A stretch of DNA of 10,085 nucleotides from an uncultured Caulobacteraceae bacterium (GCA_937910255.1 CALEOQ010000351.1:1-10085); one strand, 5' to 3'; positions 1-6,663 are shown, counted from the first letter of the stretch. The notes: generated by a model not told the origin, from the sequence alone. Program-made: numbers and translations.

Positions 1-99
1 GTGGGACAGTGATACGCCAAGTACGCGAACTGTGTGTATACTTCTACCTCTTAATATTTAATTGCTTTTTATTATTAATATGTCTTGTTTTTGTTGTTG
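1..99. other. Read-through noise beyond the flow-cell linker
   Basis: This AT-rich, low-complexity stretch lies outside a T10 run plus the complete P5 adapter. In a library molecule nothing natural lies beyond that point. I infer base-calling noise from reads that ran off the end of a short insert. No gene or RNA is supported here. Any open frame running from here across the adapter is an artefact: adapter translation gives the peptide PPRSTLFPYTTLFRS, which is a recurrent contaminant in protein databases. Confidence 0.75.
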
Positions 100-167
100 T
101 TTTTTTTTTAATGATACGGCGACCACCGAGATCTACACTCTTTCCCTACACGACGCTCTTCCGATCT
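100..167 (+). other. Illumina P5/TruSeq universal adapter with T10 linker
   Basis: Ten T residues at 100-109 are followed by the 58-nt P5/TruSeq universal adapter at 110-167. It begins AATGATACGGCGACCACCGA and ends in the ACGCTCTTCCGATCT read-primer site. The match to the known oligo is exact over its whole length, and the T10 matches the spacer on the grafted flow-cell oligo. The segment is synthetic and was left in by missing adapter trimming. The true insert begins at 168. Confidence 0.98.
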
Positions 168-240
168 ATAAGCCACTGCTCGCTTCACGAGTGGGAAGGT
201 AGGAAAGATGAGAATCCCCAAGCCGGAAAACCTCCTCTGT
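168..240 (+). promoter_or_regulatory. Cobalamin riboswitch, 3' half only
   Basis: The conserved 3' landmarks of the adenosylcobalamin/cobalamin aptamer occur in order. GCCACTG lies at 172-178. A small hairpin follows, with stem CTCG/CGAG at 179-182 and 188-191. GGGAAGGT lies at 193-200. A B12-box-like AAGCCGGAAAACCTCCT lies at 220-236, against the consensus rAGYCMGgAgaCCkGCc. The 5' half of the aptamer is missing because the adapter starts at 167. In this class ligand binding normally represses the downstream gene. The surface-protein gene starts about 110 nt further on, so B12 repression of that gene and its overlapping partner is inferred. Exact aptamer limits are approximate. Confidence 0.82.
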
Positions 241-346
241 CTTTCAGTGTGACCCACGCGAATCGGGTACTGTCGCTGATTGTCCTGTGGATTTACATTG
301 GGCAAAACGACACCAGAAACGCGCGGACTTAAAAAGGAGGCCGCGT
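241..346 (+). promoter_or_regulatory. Riboswitch expression platform and ribosome binding site
   Basis: This leader links the B12 aptamer to the start codon at 347. A strong Shine-Dalgarno AAAAAGGAGG lies at 331-340, with 6 nt to the ATG. A 5-bp stem, CGCGG at 322-326 with CCGCG at 341-345, would place the Shine-Dalgarno in its loop next to the start codon. That fits translational control, but the stem is short and the regulatory mechanism is not shown. I see no U-tract terminator, which argues mildly for control of initiation rather than attenuation. Confidence 0.5.
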
Positions 347-1228
347 ATGCCGTTCACATCTTTTATCGTTTTCGCTTTACTTACAAATCCCTTTGCTGAT
401 ACTGTCGTTTCGTACGATGCAGGATCTGGCGGGGCCGATGGGTACACCGATCCAACAGCAGCTCTTGGCGAACCAACTCGCTTCACTGGCGAGGGTGTTT
501 GGCCAAGTGTTGTCAGTCAATTCAATCCACCATTCATGCCAAGTGAACTTGTGTCGATTGGCATAGGCGGAGAACTTGTTCTGTCATTTGACGAACCTGT
601 TGTTGATGATCCAGCCAATCCATTTGGTATTGATCTCATTGTTTTTGGCAACACTGGTTTTATTGATGGGTCGTGGCCAAGTGGCAGTGTTGATGGTATG
701 TTCAGTCACGATGGTGGACAAATAGAAGTTTCAACAGATGGTCAAACATGGGTGTTGCTTGATGGCATTGCTGCTGACAACATCTGGCCCACTTGTGGCT
801 ATGTTGATAGTGGCATCTATGATGGAACACCCGGAAATGAAGTAACAGACTTTACATTGCCAATCGATCCTCGGCTGACAATCGATCACGTCACAGGTAT
901 CGCCGTTGAAGATTTACAATCTTATTACGGGAACTCAGGTGGAGGCGTAGGTATTGATCTTTCCGTCACTGGGTTGTCTTCCATCTCCTATATACGAATT
1001 ACAGTAGACGATAACTCCAAATTATCTCCTGAAATCGACGGTGTTGCAGATGTCTCGCCGCAGATGCCCGGTGATGTTGATATGAACGGCGTCGTTGACG
1101 TGACTGATCTCCTAGCACTGATTGCTAACTTTGGCGAAATGCCCATTGGCGGACCACTGGCAGACTTCAATGGTGACTTTATCATTGACGTGAGCGATTT
1201 ACTCACTGTTATTGGTAATTGGTCATGA
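347..1228 (+). CDS. Exported surface protein with C-terminal dockerin-like repeats, B12-riboswitch controlled
   Basis: The predicted protein has 293 residues. The start at 347 is chosen because a strong AAAAAGGAGG lies 6 nt upstream and it gives a hydrophobic export signal (MPFTSFIVFALLTNPFA, residues 1-17). Residues about 20-235 form a compact domain containing SIGIGGELVLSFDEPVVDDP (70-89), then NPFGIDLIVFGN (91-102) and IEVSTDGQTWVLLDG (126-140). This pattern recalls cell-surface proteins encoded near B12-uptake loci in Bacteroidota, from memory only. The C-terminus (242-293) has two dockerin-like calcium loops, DVDMNGVVDVTD and DFNGDFIIDVSD, each followed by a short hydrophobic helix. That architecture is common in secreted proteins of Phycisphaerae. 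Calcium binding and surface location are inferred. The actual ligand is unknown; cobalamin capture is a hypothesis resting on the upstream riboswitch. The stop overlaps the next start (ATGA), suggesting coupled translation. Confidence 0.85.
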   Translation: MPFTSFIVFALLTNPFADTVVSYDAGSGGADGYTDPTAALGEPTRFTGEGVWPSVVSQFNPPFMPSELVSIGIGGELVLSFDEPVVDDPANPFGIDLIVFGNTGFIDGSWPSGSVDGMFSHDGGQIEVSTDGQTWVLLDGIAADNIWPTCGYVDSGIYDGTPGNEVTDFTLPIDPRLTIDHVTGIAVEDLQSYYGNSGGGVGIDLSVTGLSSISYIRITVDDNSKLSPEIDGVADVSPQMPGDVDMNGVVDVTDLLALIANFGEMPIGGPLADFNGDFIIDVSDLLTVIGNWS

Positions 1229-1760
1229 ACAAAACGCGTGCATTTACATTGATTGAACTGCTCGTCGTGATCGCCATCACTGGGCTCCTTCTTTCTTTGC
1301 TAATCCCAGCACTTGGAACGTCTGTGCAATTAGCACACACAACGCGTTGCCAGTCAAACCAACGATCGCTTGTCACTGCTGCGATGGGATACCGAAATGA
1401 TCATGGCATTCATCCACCTGCAATTTATTACGAACAGGTTGATGGTACTTGGAACATCATTACGTGGGAGGATGTTGTTTGGGAATACTGCACAACAACC
1501 GAATCCGCGATGGCTTGCCCCGAACATGTCCATGTTCGGAGCGGGTCTGGCAGCGGGTATAACTACAACACTGACTTTATTGGCGCTGAGGCTGGCATGT
1601 TGCAAGGCTTAGAAGATGCGCCACCGGGAATCGCGCCCTCAGCTTGTAAACATCCATCGCACACAGCGATGTTTGGCGATGGTGGCGAAATTGCAGGTGA
1701 CATGGGTGGATATACAACAAACCGCTTCATGCGATCGCCAAAAGAAAATGACGGTGGAAT
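1225..1760 (+). CDS. Prepilin-type cleavage/methylation domain protein, truncated by chimeric junction
   Basis: About 178 residues are preserved. The start is the ATG at 1225, inside the ATGA overlap with the previous stop; an in-frame TTG at 1219 is less likely. The N-terminus MNKTRAFTLIELLVVIAI is a classic type IV prepilin signal with Glu at +5 and a long hydrophobic helix (about 7-30). The residue before the cleavage point is Ala rather than the usual Gly. The rest looks like the secreted pseudopilin-like proteins abundant in Planctomycetes, including GYNYNTDF (111-118) and HTAMFGDGG (146-154). Processing by a PilD-type peptidase and membrane insertion are inferred. The natural C-terminus is lost at about 1760; the frame stays open to 2250, but those codons are antisense clpB and carry no meaning. 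The tight overlap points to a shared role with the surface protein, possibly in its secretion or display. Confidence 0.82.
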
Positions 1761-1766
1761 GTCCTT
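1755..1766. other. Chimeric junction between two genomes
   Basis: To the left, the plus-strand pseudopilin frame is recognisable through RFMRSPKENDGG (ends 1758). To the right, minus-strand clpB is recognisable through DEYRKHVEKD, whose last codon is 1761-1763. Past that codon clpB homology stops at once: the family continues with a DAALARRFQPV-like segment, whereas here the frame reads IPPSFSF. GC content jumps at the same point. The join is therefore within a few bases of 1760/1761. No adapter remnant, inverted repeat or insertion-sequence end is visible there, so an assembly misjoin or ligation chimera is inferred. Confidence 0.9.
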
Positions 1767-2738
1767 CTCCACATGCTTGCGGTACTCATCCAGCGTGGTC
1801 GCGCCGACACAGTGCAACTCGCCGCGGGCCAGGGCAGGTTTCAGCAGGTTGGAGGCGTCCATGGCCCCTTCGGATTTGCCCGCGCCCACCAGGGTGTGCA
1901 TCTCGTCGATGAACAGGATGATCGAGCCTTCGGCGGCGGTGACCTCGTTGAGCACGGCCTTCAGCCGTTCCTCGAACTCGCCGCGATACTTCGCCCCGGC
2001 GATCAGCGAGCCCATGTCCAGGGACAGGAGCTTCTTGTCCTTCAGGCTTTCGGGCACGTCGCCATTGACGATACGCAGGGCCAGGCCCTCGACGATGGCG
2101 GTCTTACCGACGCCGGGTTCGCCGATCAGCACGGGATTGTTCTTGGTGCGCCGCGACAGCACCTGGATGGTCCGGCGGATTTCCTCGTCGCGGCCGATGA
2201 CGGGGTCGAGCTTCTGGTCCCGGGCGGCCTGGGTCAGGTCGCGGGCGTAGCGCTTCAGGGCGTCATAGCCCTCCTCGGCCGAGGCGGAATCGGCGGTGCG
2301 GCCCTTGCGTACATCGCTGGCTGCGCTTTCCAGGGCGCTGGCCTTCACCCCAGCGCTCTTCAGGGCCTCGGCCGCCTCGCCGCCTTCGGCCGCAATGGCC
2401 AGCAGCAGGCGCTCGGTGGTGACGAAGGCGTCACCGGCGGTCTTGGCGTCGGCCTCGGCCTTGGCGAAGACCCGGGCGGTCTCCGGGGCCATATAGAGCT
2501 GGCCCGAACCCCCCTCGACCTTGGCGCGCTTGGCGAGCGCGGCCTCGACAGCGGCGTCGGCCTCGTCTGGCCGGCCGCCGGCGCTCTGGATCAGGGCGCG
2601 GGACAGCCCGTCCTTCTCCTCAAGCAAAACCTTGAGCAGGTGGATGGGGGCAAGTTGCTGGTGTCGGCGGGCGAGCGCGAGGCTCTGGGCCGACTGGATC
2701 GCCTGTTTGGCGCGGTCGGAATAGACGTCGATGTTCAT
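1761..2738 (-). CDS. clpB: ATP-dependent chaperone ClpB, N-terminal 326 residues (truncated)
   Basis: ClpB is a hexameric cytoplasmic AAA+ disaggregase that works with DnaK to rescue aggregated proteins. The fragment begins MNIDVYSDRAKQAIQSAQSL, a typical Clp N-domain (1-145). The first nucleotide-binding domain follows, with VIGRDEEIRR (180-189), Walker A GEPGVGKT (206-213), the pore-loop tyrosine in KYRGEFEER (250-258), Walker B IILFIDE (273-279) and sensor region GATT (312-315). The family is usually about 860 residues. Everything after residue 326, including the rest of NBD1, the coiled-coil M domain and NBD2, is absent because of the chimeric junction and not because of natural decay. 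A purine-rich GAGGGG (minus strand of 2744-2749) supports the start. It is divergent from the fadL-like gene. Confidence 0.95.
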
Positions 2739-2803
2739 GGCATCCCCTCGTTAGGCGGATTGACGCGCCTCGCCTTGAGACAGCGCAAGGTGCGTCGAGG
2801 CTG

Positions 2804-2833
2804 GATGTAGGTGTGGCCATTCCGCCACACAAG
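2804..2833 (-). promoter_or_regulatory. Candidate heat-shock (RpoH-type) promoter for clpB
   Basis: On the minus strand CTTGTG (2833-2828) is separated by 16 nt from CCTACATC (2811-2804), about 65 nt before the clpB start. This resembles alphaproteobacterial sigma-32 promoters (CTTG..., then a C-rich -10), and clpB is commonly RpoH-controlled. The -10 match is imperfect, so this is a tentative assignment. Confidence 0.35.
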
Positions 2834-2935
2834 TCGGATTGCCCCGGTTTGTGGGGAAACCAAAGCCCGGGCCGCCCCTTTCCCCCGCATCAGTCGGCCT
2901 CACGGCCGGCCCCGTCGTGTTTGGGAGTTCTACCT

Positions 2936-4216
2936 ATGAAAAAGGCTTGGATACTGGCGCTTGTCGGCGCAACCAGCCTCGCCGGTCCGGCTGCGGCCGG
3001 CGGCTTCTATCTGCAGGAACAGTCGGTGCGCGGCGCTGGCCGGGCCTATACCGGCGAAGTGGCCGACACCGGGGTCTCGTCCCTGTGGTGGAATCCGGCC
3101 GCCATCGCCCGCTCCCCGCGGGAGGTCTATGTCGGCGCCCACGCGATCTTCGTGGATGCGACGGTGAACGACACCGGCTCGACCATCACCTATCCCGGCG
3201 GCGTCACCGTCCCGGTAGGCGGCGAGCCGCGGGCCTTCAACCCGATCCAGAACGGCGTCGCGCCGAACTTCGCCATCGCCACGCCGGTGGGCGATCGCTT
3301 CGCCCTCGGCCTGTCAGTGGCCGCCCCGTATAACTTCACTACCGAATATCGCGACAACGCCTGGGCCCGCTATGACGGCCTGGAGTCAGGCCTGACCACG
3401 GCCGACGTCCAGCTGACCGGCGCCATGCAGCTTACCGACTGGCTCGACCTGGGCGCCGGCGTCAGCGGCCAGTACACCGCGGCCACGCTTTCCACCGCCT
3501 ATCCGAACCTGGCGCCCGGCGCCCCCGACGGCGTCTCGCAGCTGAAGGGCAATGGCTGGGATTTCGGCTGGACCGTGGGCGCCCAGGCGCACTTCGACGC
3601 GCTGACCTTCGGCGCCAGCTATCGCTCGGCCGTCGAGCATGACCTGGACGGCGACGTCCGGGTGGTCGGCCTGGCCGGTCCGCTGGCCCCGTTCAACACC
3701 GACATCGGCGGTTCGGCCAACTTCTCGACCCCGTGGATCGCCACCTTCGGCGCCCGTTGGCAGGCCACCGAGCGCCTGGCCCTGAACGCCCAGGTCAACC
3801 GCATCGGCTGGAGCGAGTTCGACGACATCAGCGTCACCTCGCCGGCGGTCAACGAGACCCTGCCGCAACGCTATAACGACGTCACCACCGGCGGCGTGGG
3901 CGTGGACTACATGGTCAATCAGCGCCTGACCCTGCGGGCCGGCGCCCAATACGACCCGACCCCGACGCCGGATGAACTGCGCACCGCGCGGGTGCCGGAT
4001 GGTGATCGCTGGCTCTATGGCGTCGGCGCCAGCGCTGCGCTGAGCGATTCTCTCACCATGGACGCGGCGCTCTCCTACATCACCTTCGACGAGAGCCAAG
4101 TGAACCACGACACCACCTTCTACGAAGGCACGCCCGCCCAGACCGTCACCCGCCTGCGCGGCGACGTGAACGGCGAAGGCGCGATCCTGTCGCTGGGTCT
4201 GCGCAAGACCTTCTAG
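2936..4216 (+). CDS. FadL/OmpP1 family outer-membrane transporter
   Basis: FadL-type proteins are 14-stranded outer-membrane barrels that admit long-chain fatty acids and other hydrophobic compounds by lateral diffusion. The product has 426 residues. The start at 2936 is preferred over upstream in-frame codons because GGGAG lies 8 nt before it and a signal peptide begins there (MKKAWILALVGATSLAGPAAA, 1-21). The mature N-terminus GGFYLQEQSVRGAGRAYTG and the WWNPAAIA segment (51-58) are family hallmarks of the N-terminal plug. The protein ends in a terminal Phe (LGLRKTF), as expected for BAM-inserted barrels. Alternating amphipathic strands are evident throughout. The substrate cannot be read from sequence. 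It is transcribed alone, away from clpB, and is closed by the palindrome at 4230-4276. Confidence 0.92.
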   Translation: MKKAWILALVGATSLAGPAAAGGFYLQEQSVRGAGRAYTGEVADTGVSSLWWNPAAIARSPREVYVGAHAIFVDATVNDTGSTITYPGGVTVPVGGEPRAFNPIQNGVAPNFAIATPVGDRFALGLSVAAPYNFTTEYRDNAWARYDGLESGLTTADVQLTGAMQLTDWLDLGAGVSGQYTAATLSTAYPNLAPGAPDGVSQLKGNGWDFGWTVGAQAHFDALTFGASYRSAVEHDLDGDVRVVGLAGPLAPFNTDIGGSANFSTPWIATFGARWQATERLALNAQVNRIGWSEFDDISVTSPAVNETLPQRYNDVTTGGVGVDYMVNQRLTLRAGAQYDPTPTPDELRTARVPDGDRWLYGVGASAALSDSLTMDAALSYITFDESQVNHDTTFYEGTPAQTVTRLRGDVNGEGAILSLGLRKTF

Positions 4217-4229
4217 AGCCTCAAGACCT

Positions 4230-4276
4230 GAGCGCGTTTGTTCCGATAACCGGTTCCCACTTATCGGAACGCGCTC
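4230..4276. repeat. Alphaproteobacterial intergenic palindrome, possible bidirectional terminator
   Basis: GTTCCGATAA (4240-4249) pairs perfectly with TTATCGGAAC (4261-4270) around the loop CCGGTTCCCAC. GAGCGC (4230-4235) pairs with GCGCTC (4271-4276), leaving a GTTT bulge on one side. The core CCGGTTCCCACTTATCGG matches a dispersed palindromic element that I recall as common between genes in Caulobacterales and Rhizobiales. It lies between the converging ends of the fadL-like gene and the DUF1178 gene, so it could terminate transcription both ways. There is no U-tract. Confidence 0.75.
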
Positions 4277-4294
4277 TACCTGCCCGCCGGCCGC

Positions 4295-4723
4295 TCAGTT
4301 GACCTCGGTCTTCTTGGGCGGCTCCGGCGGCAGGGGGGCGACGGGCACGCCGTCCTCGACCAGGGCCTTCACCTCGGCCGGGGTGGCCTGGCCAAAGATG
4401 CCGCGGTCTTCAGACCTGCCCTCATGGATGGCCCTGGCCTCCTTGGCGAAGGCGTCGCCCACGTCGTCGAAATGCTCCTCCACGTGGCGGCGCACCTTGC
4501 CCAGCGCCTCCATCATCACCGCGCGGGCCTTGGGCGGCAGGTCGGGGGTGTTGCGCTTGGTCCCCGCCACGGCCGGCGCCATGATCTGCTTGCGCACCTC
4601 CTGCACGCCACAGACCGGGCATTCCAGCAGCCCGCGGGCCTTCTGGTCATCGAAATCGGTTGAGGCCGAAAACCAGCCTTCGAACTCGTGGCCGTGCGCG
4701 CAGGCCAGGGCGTAGCGGATCAT
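4295..4723 (-). CDS. DUF1178 family protein with N-terminal zinc-ribbon-like motif
   Basis: The protein has 142 residues and is an evident DUF1178 member: MIRYALACAHGHEFEGWFSAS at the start, then LLECPVCG (33-39) and VRKQIMAPAV (43-52). Cys8, His12, Cys35 and Cys38 could coordinate a metal, as in FmdB-like ribbons. The middle (65-110) is charged and probably helical (KARAVMMEALGKVRRHVEEHFDDVG), and the Pro-rich C-terminus (125-138) is likely disordered. The molecular function of the family is not established. The start codon overlaps the stop of the carbon-nitrogen hydrolase by 4 nt (ATGA), so translation is probably coupled, and it is the last gene of the minus-strand set. Confidence 0.88.
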   Translation of the reverse strand: MIRYALACAHGHEFEGWFSASTDFDDQKARGLLECPVCGVQEVRKQIMAPAVAGTKRNTPDLPPKARAVMMEALGKVRRHVEEHFDDVGDAFAKEARAIHEGRSEDRGIFGQATPAEVKALVEDGVPVAPLPPEPPKKTEVN

Positions 4724-5553
4724 GGCCGCGCCTCGGGTCCGGAAAACGGCCGCGCATTGGCCAGGGCCGGGATCGCGACTCTCGCCTTGGCCACCTGGTC
4801 CAGGTCGAGGTCGGCCAACAGCACCCCCGGCTCATCGTGGTCGAGCTTGGCGATCACCTCGCCCCAGGGGGCGACCACGAGGCTGTGGCCATAGGTGCCG
4901 CGGCCATCTTCGTGAAATCCCCCCTGCGCCGGGGCGATGACGAAGCTGCCGGTCTCGATGGCCCGGGCGCGCAGCAAGACCTCCCAGTGCGCCACGCCCG
5001 TCGAACGGGTGAAGGCGGCCGGCGTGGTCAGGACCTCGGCGCCGGCCAGGGCGAGCGCCCGGTGCAGGGCCGGGAAGCGCAGGTCGTAACAGATGGTCAG
5101 GCCCAGGACCGCACCCTCCGCCGGGACGGTGACCGCGCGGTCGCCGGGCGCATAGGTGGCCGACTCCCGGGCGCTTTCGCCATTGGGCAGGTCCACGTCG
5201 AACATGTGCAGCTTGTCGTAGGTCGCGACGATCTCACCCTGCGGATCGATGAGGGCGCTGCGGTTGGCGCAGAGGCCGTCCTCGCGCTTCACCAGGGCCG
5301 AGCCGATCAGGATGCTGACGCCGGACTCCCGCGCAGCCTCCCGCAGGGCGACCACGACCGGATCCTCCTCCAGCACATGTAGCTGCGGCAGCAGGGCCTC
5401 ACGGTCCTTCTGCAGGATGTTGGTCCCCTCCGGCGTGGCGATCAGCCGGGCGCCGCCGTCCGCCGCCTGGCGCACCAGGGGCAGGACGTGGTCAAGCGCC
5501 GCGGCCTGGCTGGCCGGGGTGCGGGTCTGGACGAGGCCGACGCGGAGCATCAT
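4720..5553 (-). CDS. Carbon-nitrogen hydrolase, Nit/deaminated-glutathione-amidase type
   Basis: The protein has 277 residues, the usual length for nitrilase-superfamily Nit proteins. The catalytic triad is visible: Glu42 in ATPEGTN, Lys114 in YDKLHMFDVD and Cys155 in LTICYDLRFP. The YDK-HMFDVD context and NGESARES segment resemble Nit1-type enzymes, which hydrolyse deaminated glutathione as metabolite repair. That substrate is inferred from family resemblance; another omega-amidase-type substrate is possible. It is cytoplasmic with no signal peptide. Met codons occur at 5553 and 5550, neither with a strong Shine-Dalgarno, so either may start; 10 bp separate the gene from grxC. The neighbouring glutaredoxin fits a thiol-related role. 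Confidence 0.9.
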   Translation of the reverse strand: MMLRVGLVQTRTPASQAAALDHVLPLVRQAADGGARLIATPEGTNILQKDREALLPQLHVLEEDPVVVALREAARESGVSILIGSALVKREDGLCANRSALIDPQGEIVATYDKLHMFDVDLPNGESARESATYAPGDRAVTVPAEGAVLGLTICYDLRFPALHRALALAGAEVLTTPAAFTRSTGVAHWEVLLRARAIETGSFVIAPAQGGFHEDGRGTYGHSLVVAPWGEVIAKLDHDEPGVLLADLDLDQVAKARVAIPALANARPFSGPEARP

Positions 5554-5563
5554 GCGGGCCGAC

Positions 5564-5824
5564 TCAGGCGCCCTGCAGCAGGGGATCGAGCTGGCCGGAG
5601 CGCTCCAGGTCCATCATGTCGTCGCAGCCGCCGATGTGGCGATCGCCGATGAAGATCTGCGGGAAGGTGGTTCCGCCGCCGGAGCGCTGGACCATTTCCT
5701 GGCGCTTCTCGGGATCGAAGGCGGCCTCGATCTCCGTGAATTCCACGCCCTTCTTCTCCAGCAGGGTCATGGCGCGCACGCAGTAGGGGCAGTAGGGCTT
5801 GGTATAGAGGGTGACGTTTGGCAT
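5564..5824 (-). CDS. grxC: Glutaredoxin 3 (GrxC type)
   Basis: This 86-residue dithiol glutaredoxin uses glutathione to reduce disulfides in cytoplasmic proteins. The active site is CPYC at residues 12-15, the cis-proline is in TFPQIF (Pro55), and the glutathione-binding GGCDD lies at 65-69. Length and motifs are those of bacterial GrxC, with no insert or truncation. It lies 56 bp downstream of comF and 10 bp upstream of the carbon-nitrogen hydrolase on the same strand, consistent with one transcript. The upstream ribosome site is weak, with no clear AGGAG within 12 nt. Confidence 0.95.
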   Translation of the reverse strand: MPNVTLYTKPYCPYCVRAMTLLEKKGVEFTEIEAAFDPEKRQEMVQRSGGGTTFPQIFIGDRHIGGCDDMMDLERSGQLDPLLQGA

Positions 5825-5880
5825 GGCGGGGATAAGGGGCTTCCCTGATCAAATGTCCAGACCTGCGCCGTGGCGGCAGG

Positions 5881-6663
5881 TCATGAGGAGGTGGTGGCGG
5901 CCTTGACGCGCGCCACCACGGCGAGATCGACGCGGGCCGCTCCGGCTGCGAGCAGGGCTCGCGCGCAGCCTTCGGCGGTGGCGCCCGTGGTCAGAACGTC
6001 GTCGACGAGCAGGATGTTGCGTCCGGCCACCTGATGGGCCCGTCCCGGCGGCACGACGAAGGCGCCGGCGACATTGCGCTTGCGGCCCGATCCGGACTTG
6101 CCGCCCTGGCTCTCCGTCGCTATTCGGCGCACCAGAACATCGGGCAGATAGGGCCGACCCCGCAGTCGGGCGAGGCCGCGGGCGATCTCGGCGGCCTGAT
6201 TGAACCGGCGGGAAAACAGCCGGCTAGGATGCAGCGGCACGGGCGTGATGGCGCCGGCCTCCTCCACCAGCCCATCGGCGGCCCGCGACAGCCAGCGGGC
6301 GAACAGCGGCGCCAGGTCCTGTCGGTCGGCGTGCTTCAGCTGCAGGATCGGATCGCGGGAGGTCTCGTCATAGACGCACGCCGCCCGCGCCCTGGCGAAG
6401 GCCCGCGGCCGGGCCTCGCAGGCCGCGCAGCGCACGCCTGGCCCGAGGGAATATTCGAAGGCCGCGCCACAGCCGTCGCAGACCGGCCCATCCAGAAAGG
6501 TGATCTTCATCCAGGCCTCAGCCGAGAGCCCCGGCGACAGGGGCCGCGGGCCGACATCCAGGGCCTGGGGCGGAAACACCAGGTCGAGCAGGTCGCGTCC
6601 GGCCGATTTCAGCCGCGCCCCTGGTTTCCACGAGAGCCCCGAAAGGCCATCTTGCAGGCTCAT
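5881..6663 (-). CDS. comF: ComF family phosphoribosyltransferase-like protein with reduced zinc domain
   Basis: The protein has 260 residues. The C-terminal part is a type I PRTase-like domain with the PRPP-binding motif VDDVLTTGAT (220-229) and the ComF hallmark SRRFNQAAEIARGL (151-164). The zinc knuckle CDGC...CAAC is intact (Cys62, 65, 79, 82). The preceding knuckle usually seen as PPRCxxC...CPxCW is here PPQALDV and LSAEAW, with its cysteines absent. In naturally competent bacteria ComF supports DNA uptake; in alphaproteobacteria its role is unproven. The start ATG at 6663 shares two bases with the divergent methyltransferase start, so its promoter must lie inside that gene. A weak GGGTGA-like ribosome site lies just upstream. 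It leads the comF-grxC-hydrolase-DUF1178 set. Confidence 0.9.
   Translation of the reverse strand: MSLQDGLSGLSWKPGARLKSAGRDLLDLVFPPQALDVGPRPLSPGLSAEAWMKITFLDGPVCDGCGAAFEYSLGPGVRCAACEARPRAFARARAACVYDETSRDPILQLKHADRQDLAPLFARWLSRAADGLVEEAGAITPVPLHPSRLFSRRFNQAAEIARGLARLRGRPYLPDVLVRRIATESQGGKSGSGRKRNVAGAFVVPPGRAHQVAGRNILLVDDVLTTGATAEGCARALLAAGAARVDLAVVARVKAATTSS

Noticed and set aside
9..332. Open frame of 107 residues at the left end and the opposing frame at 108-305
   Set aside because: Both translate through the Illumina adapter and read-through noise; the PPRSTLFPYTTLFRS peptide is adapter-derived.
1563..1760. C-terminal extension of the clpB frame (65 residues)
   Set aside because: It is antisense to the pseudopilin gene and has no AAA+ features, so it cannot be natural ClpB.
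1761..2250. Continuation of the pseudopilin frame to a 343-residue protein
   Set aside because: After 1760 the frame is antisense to a clear clpB; no pilin-like sequence remains, so this is a chimera artefact and not a fusion.
1773..2810. Long plus-strand frame across clpB
   Set aside because: It is the GC-rich shadow of clpB, with low-complexity Gly/Ala/Leu composition and no motifs.
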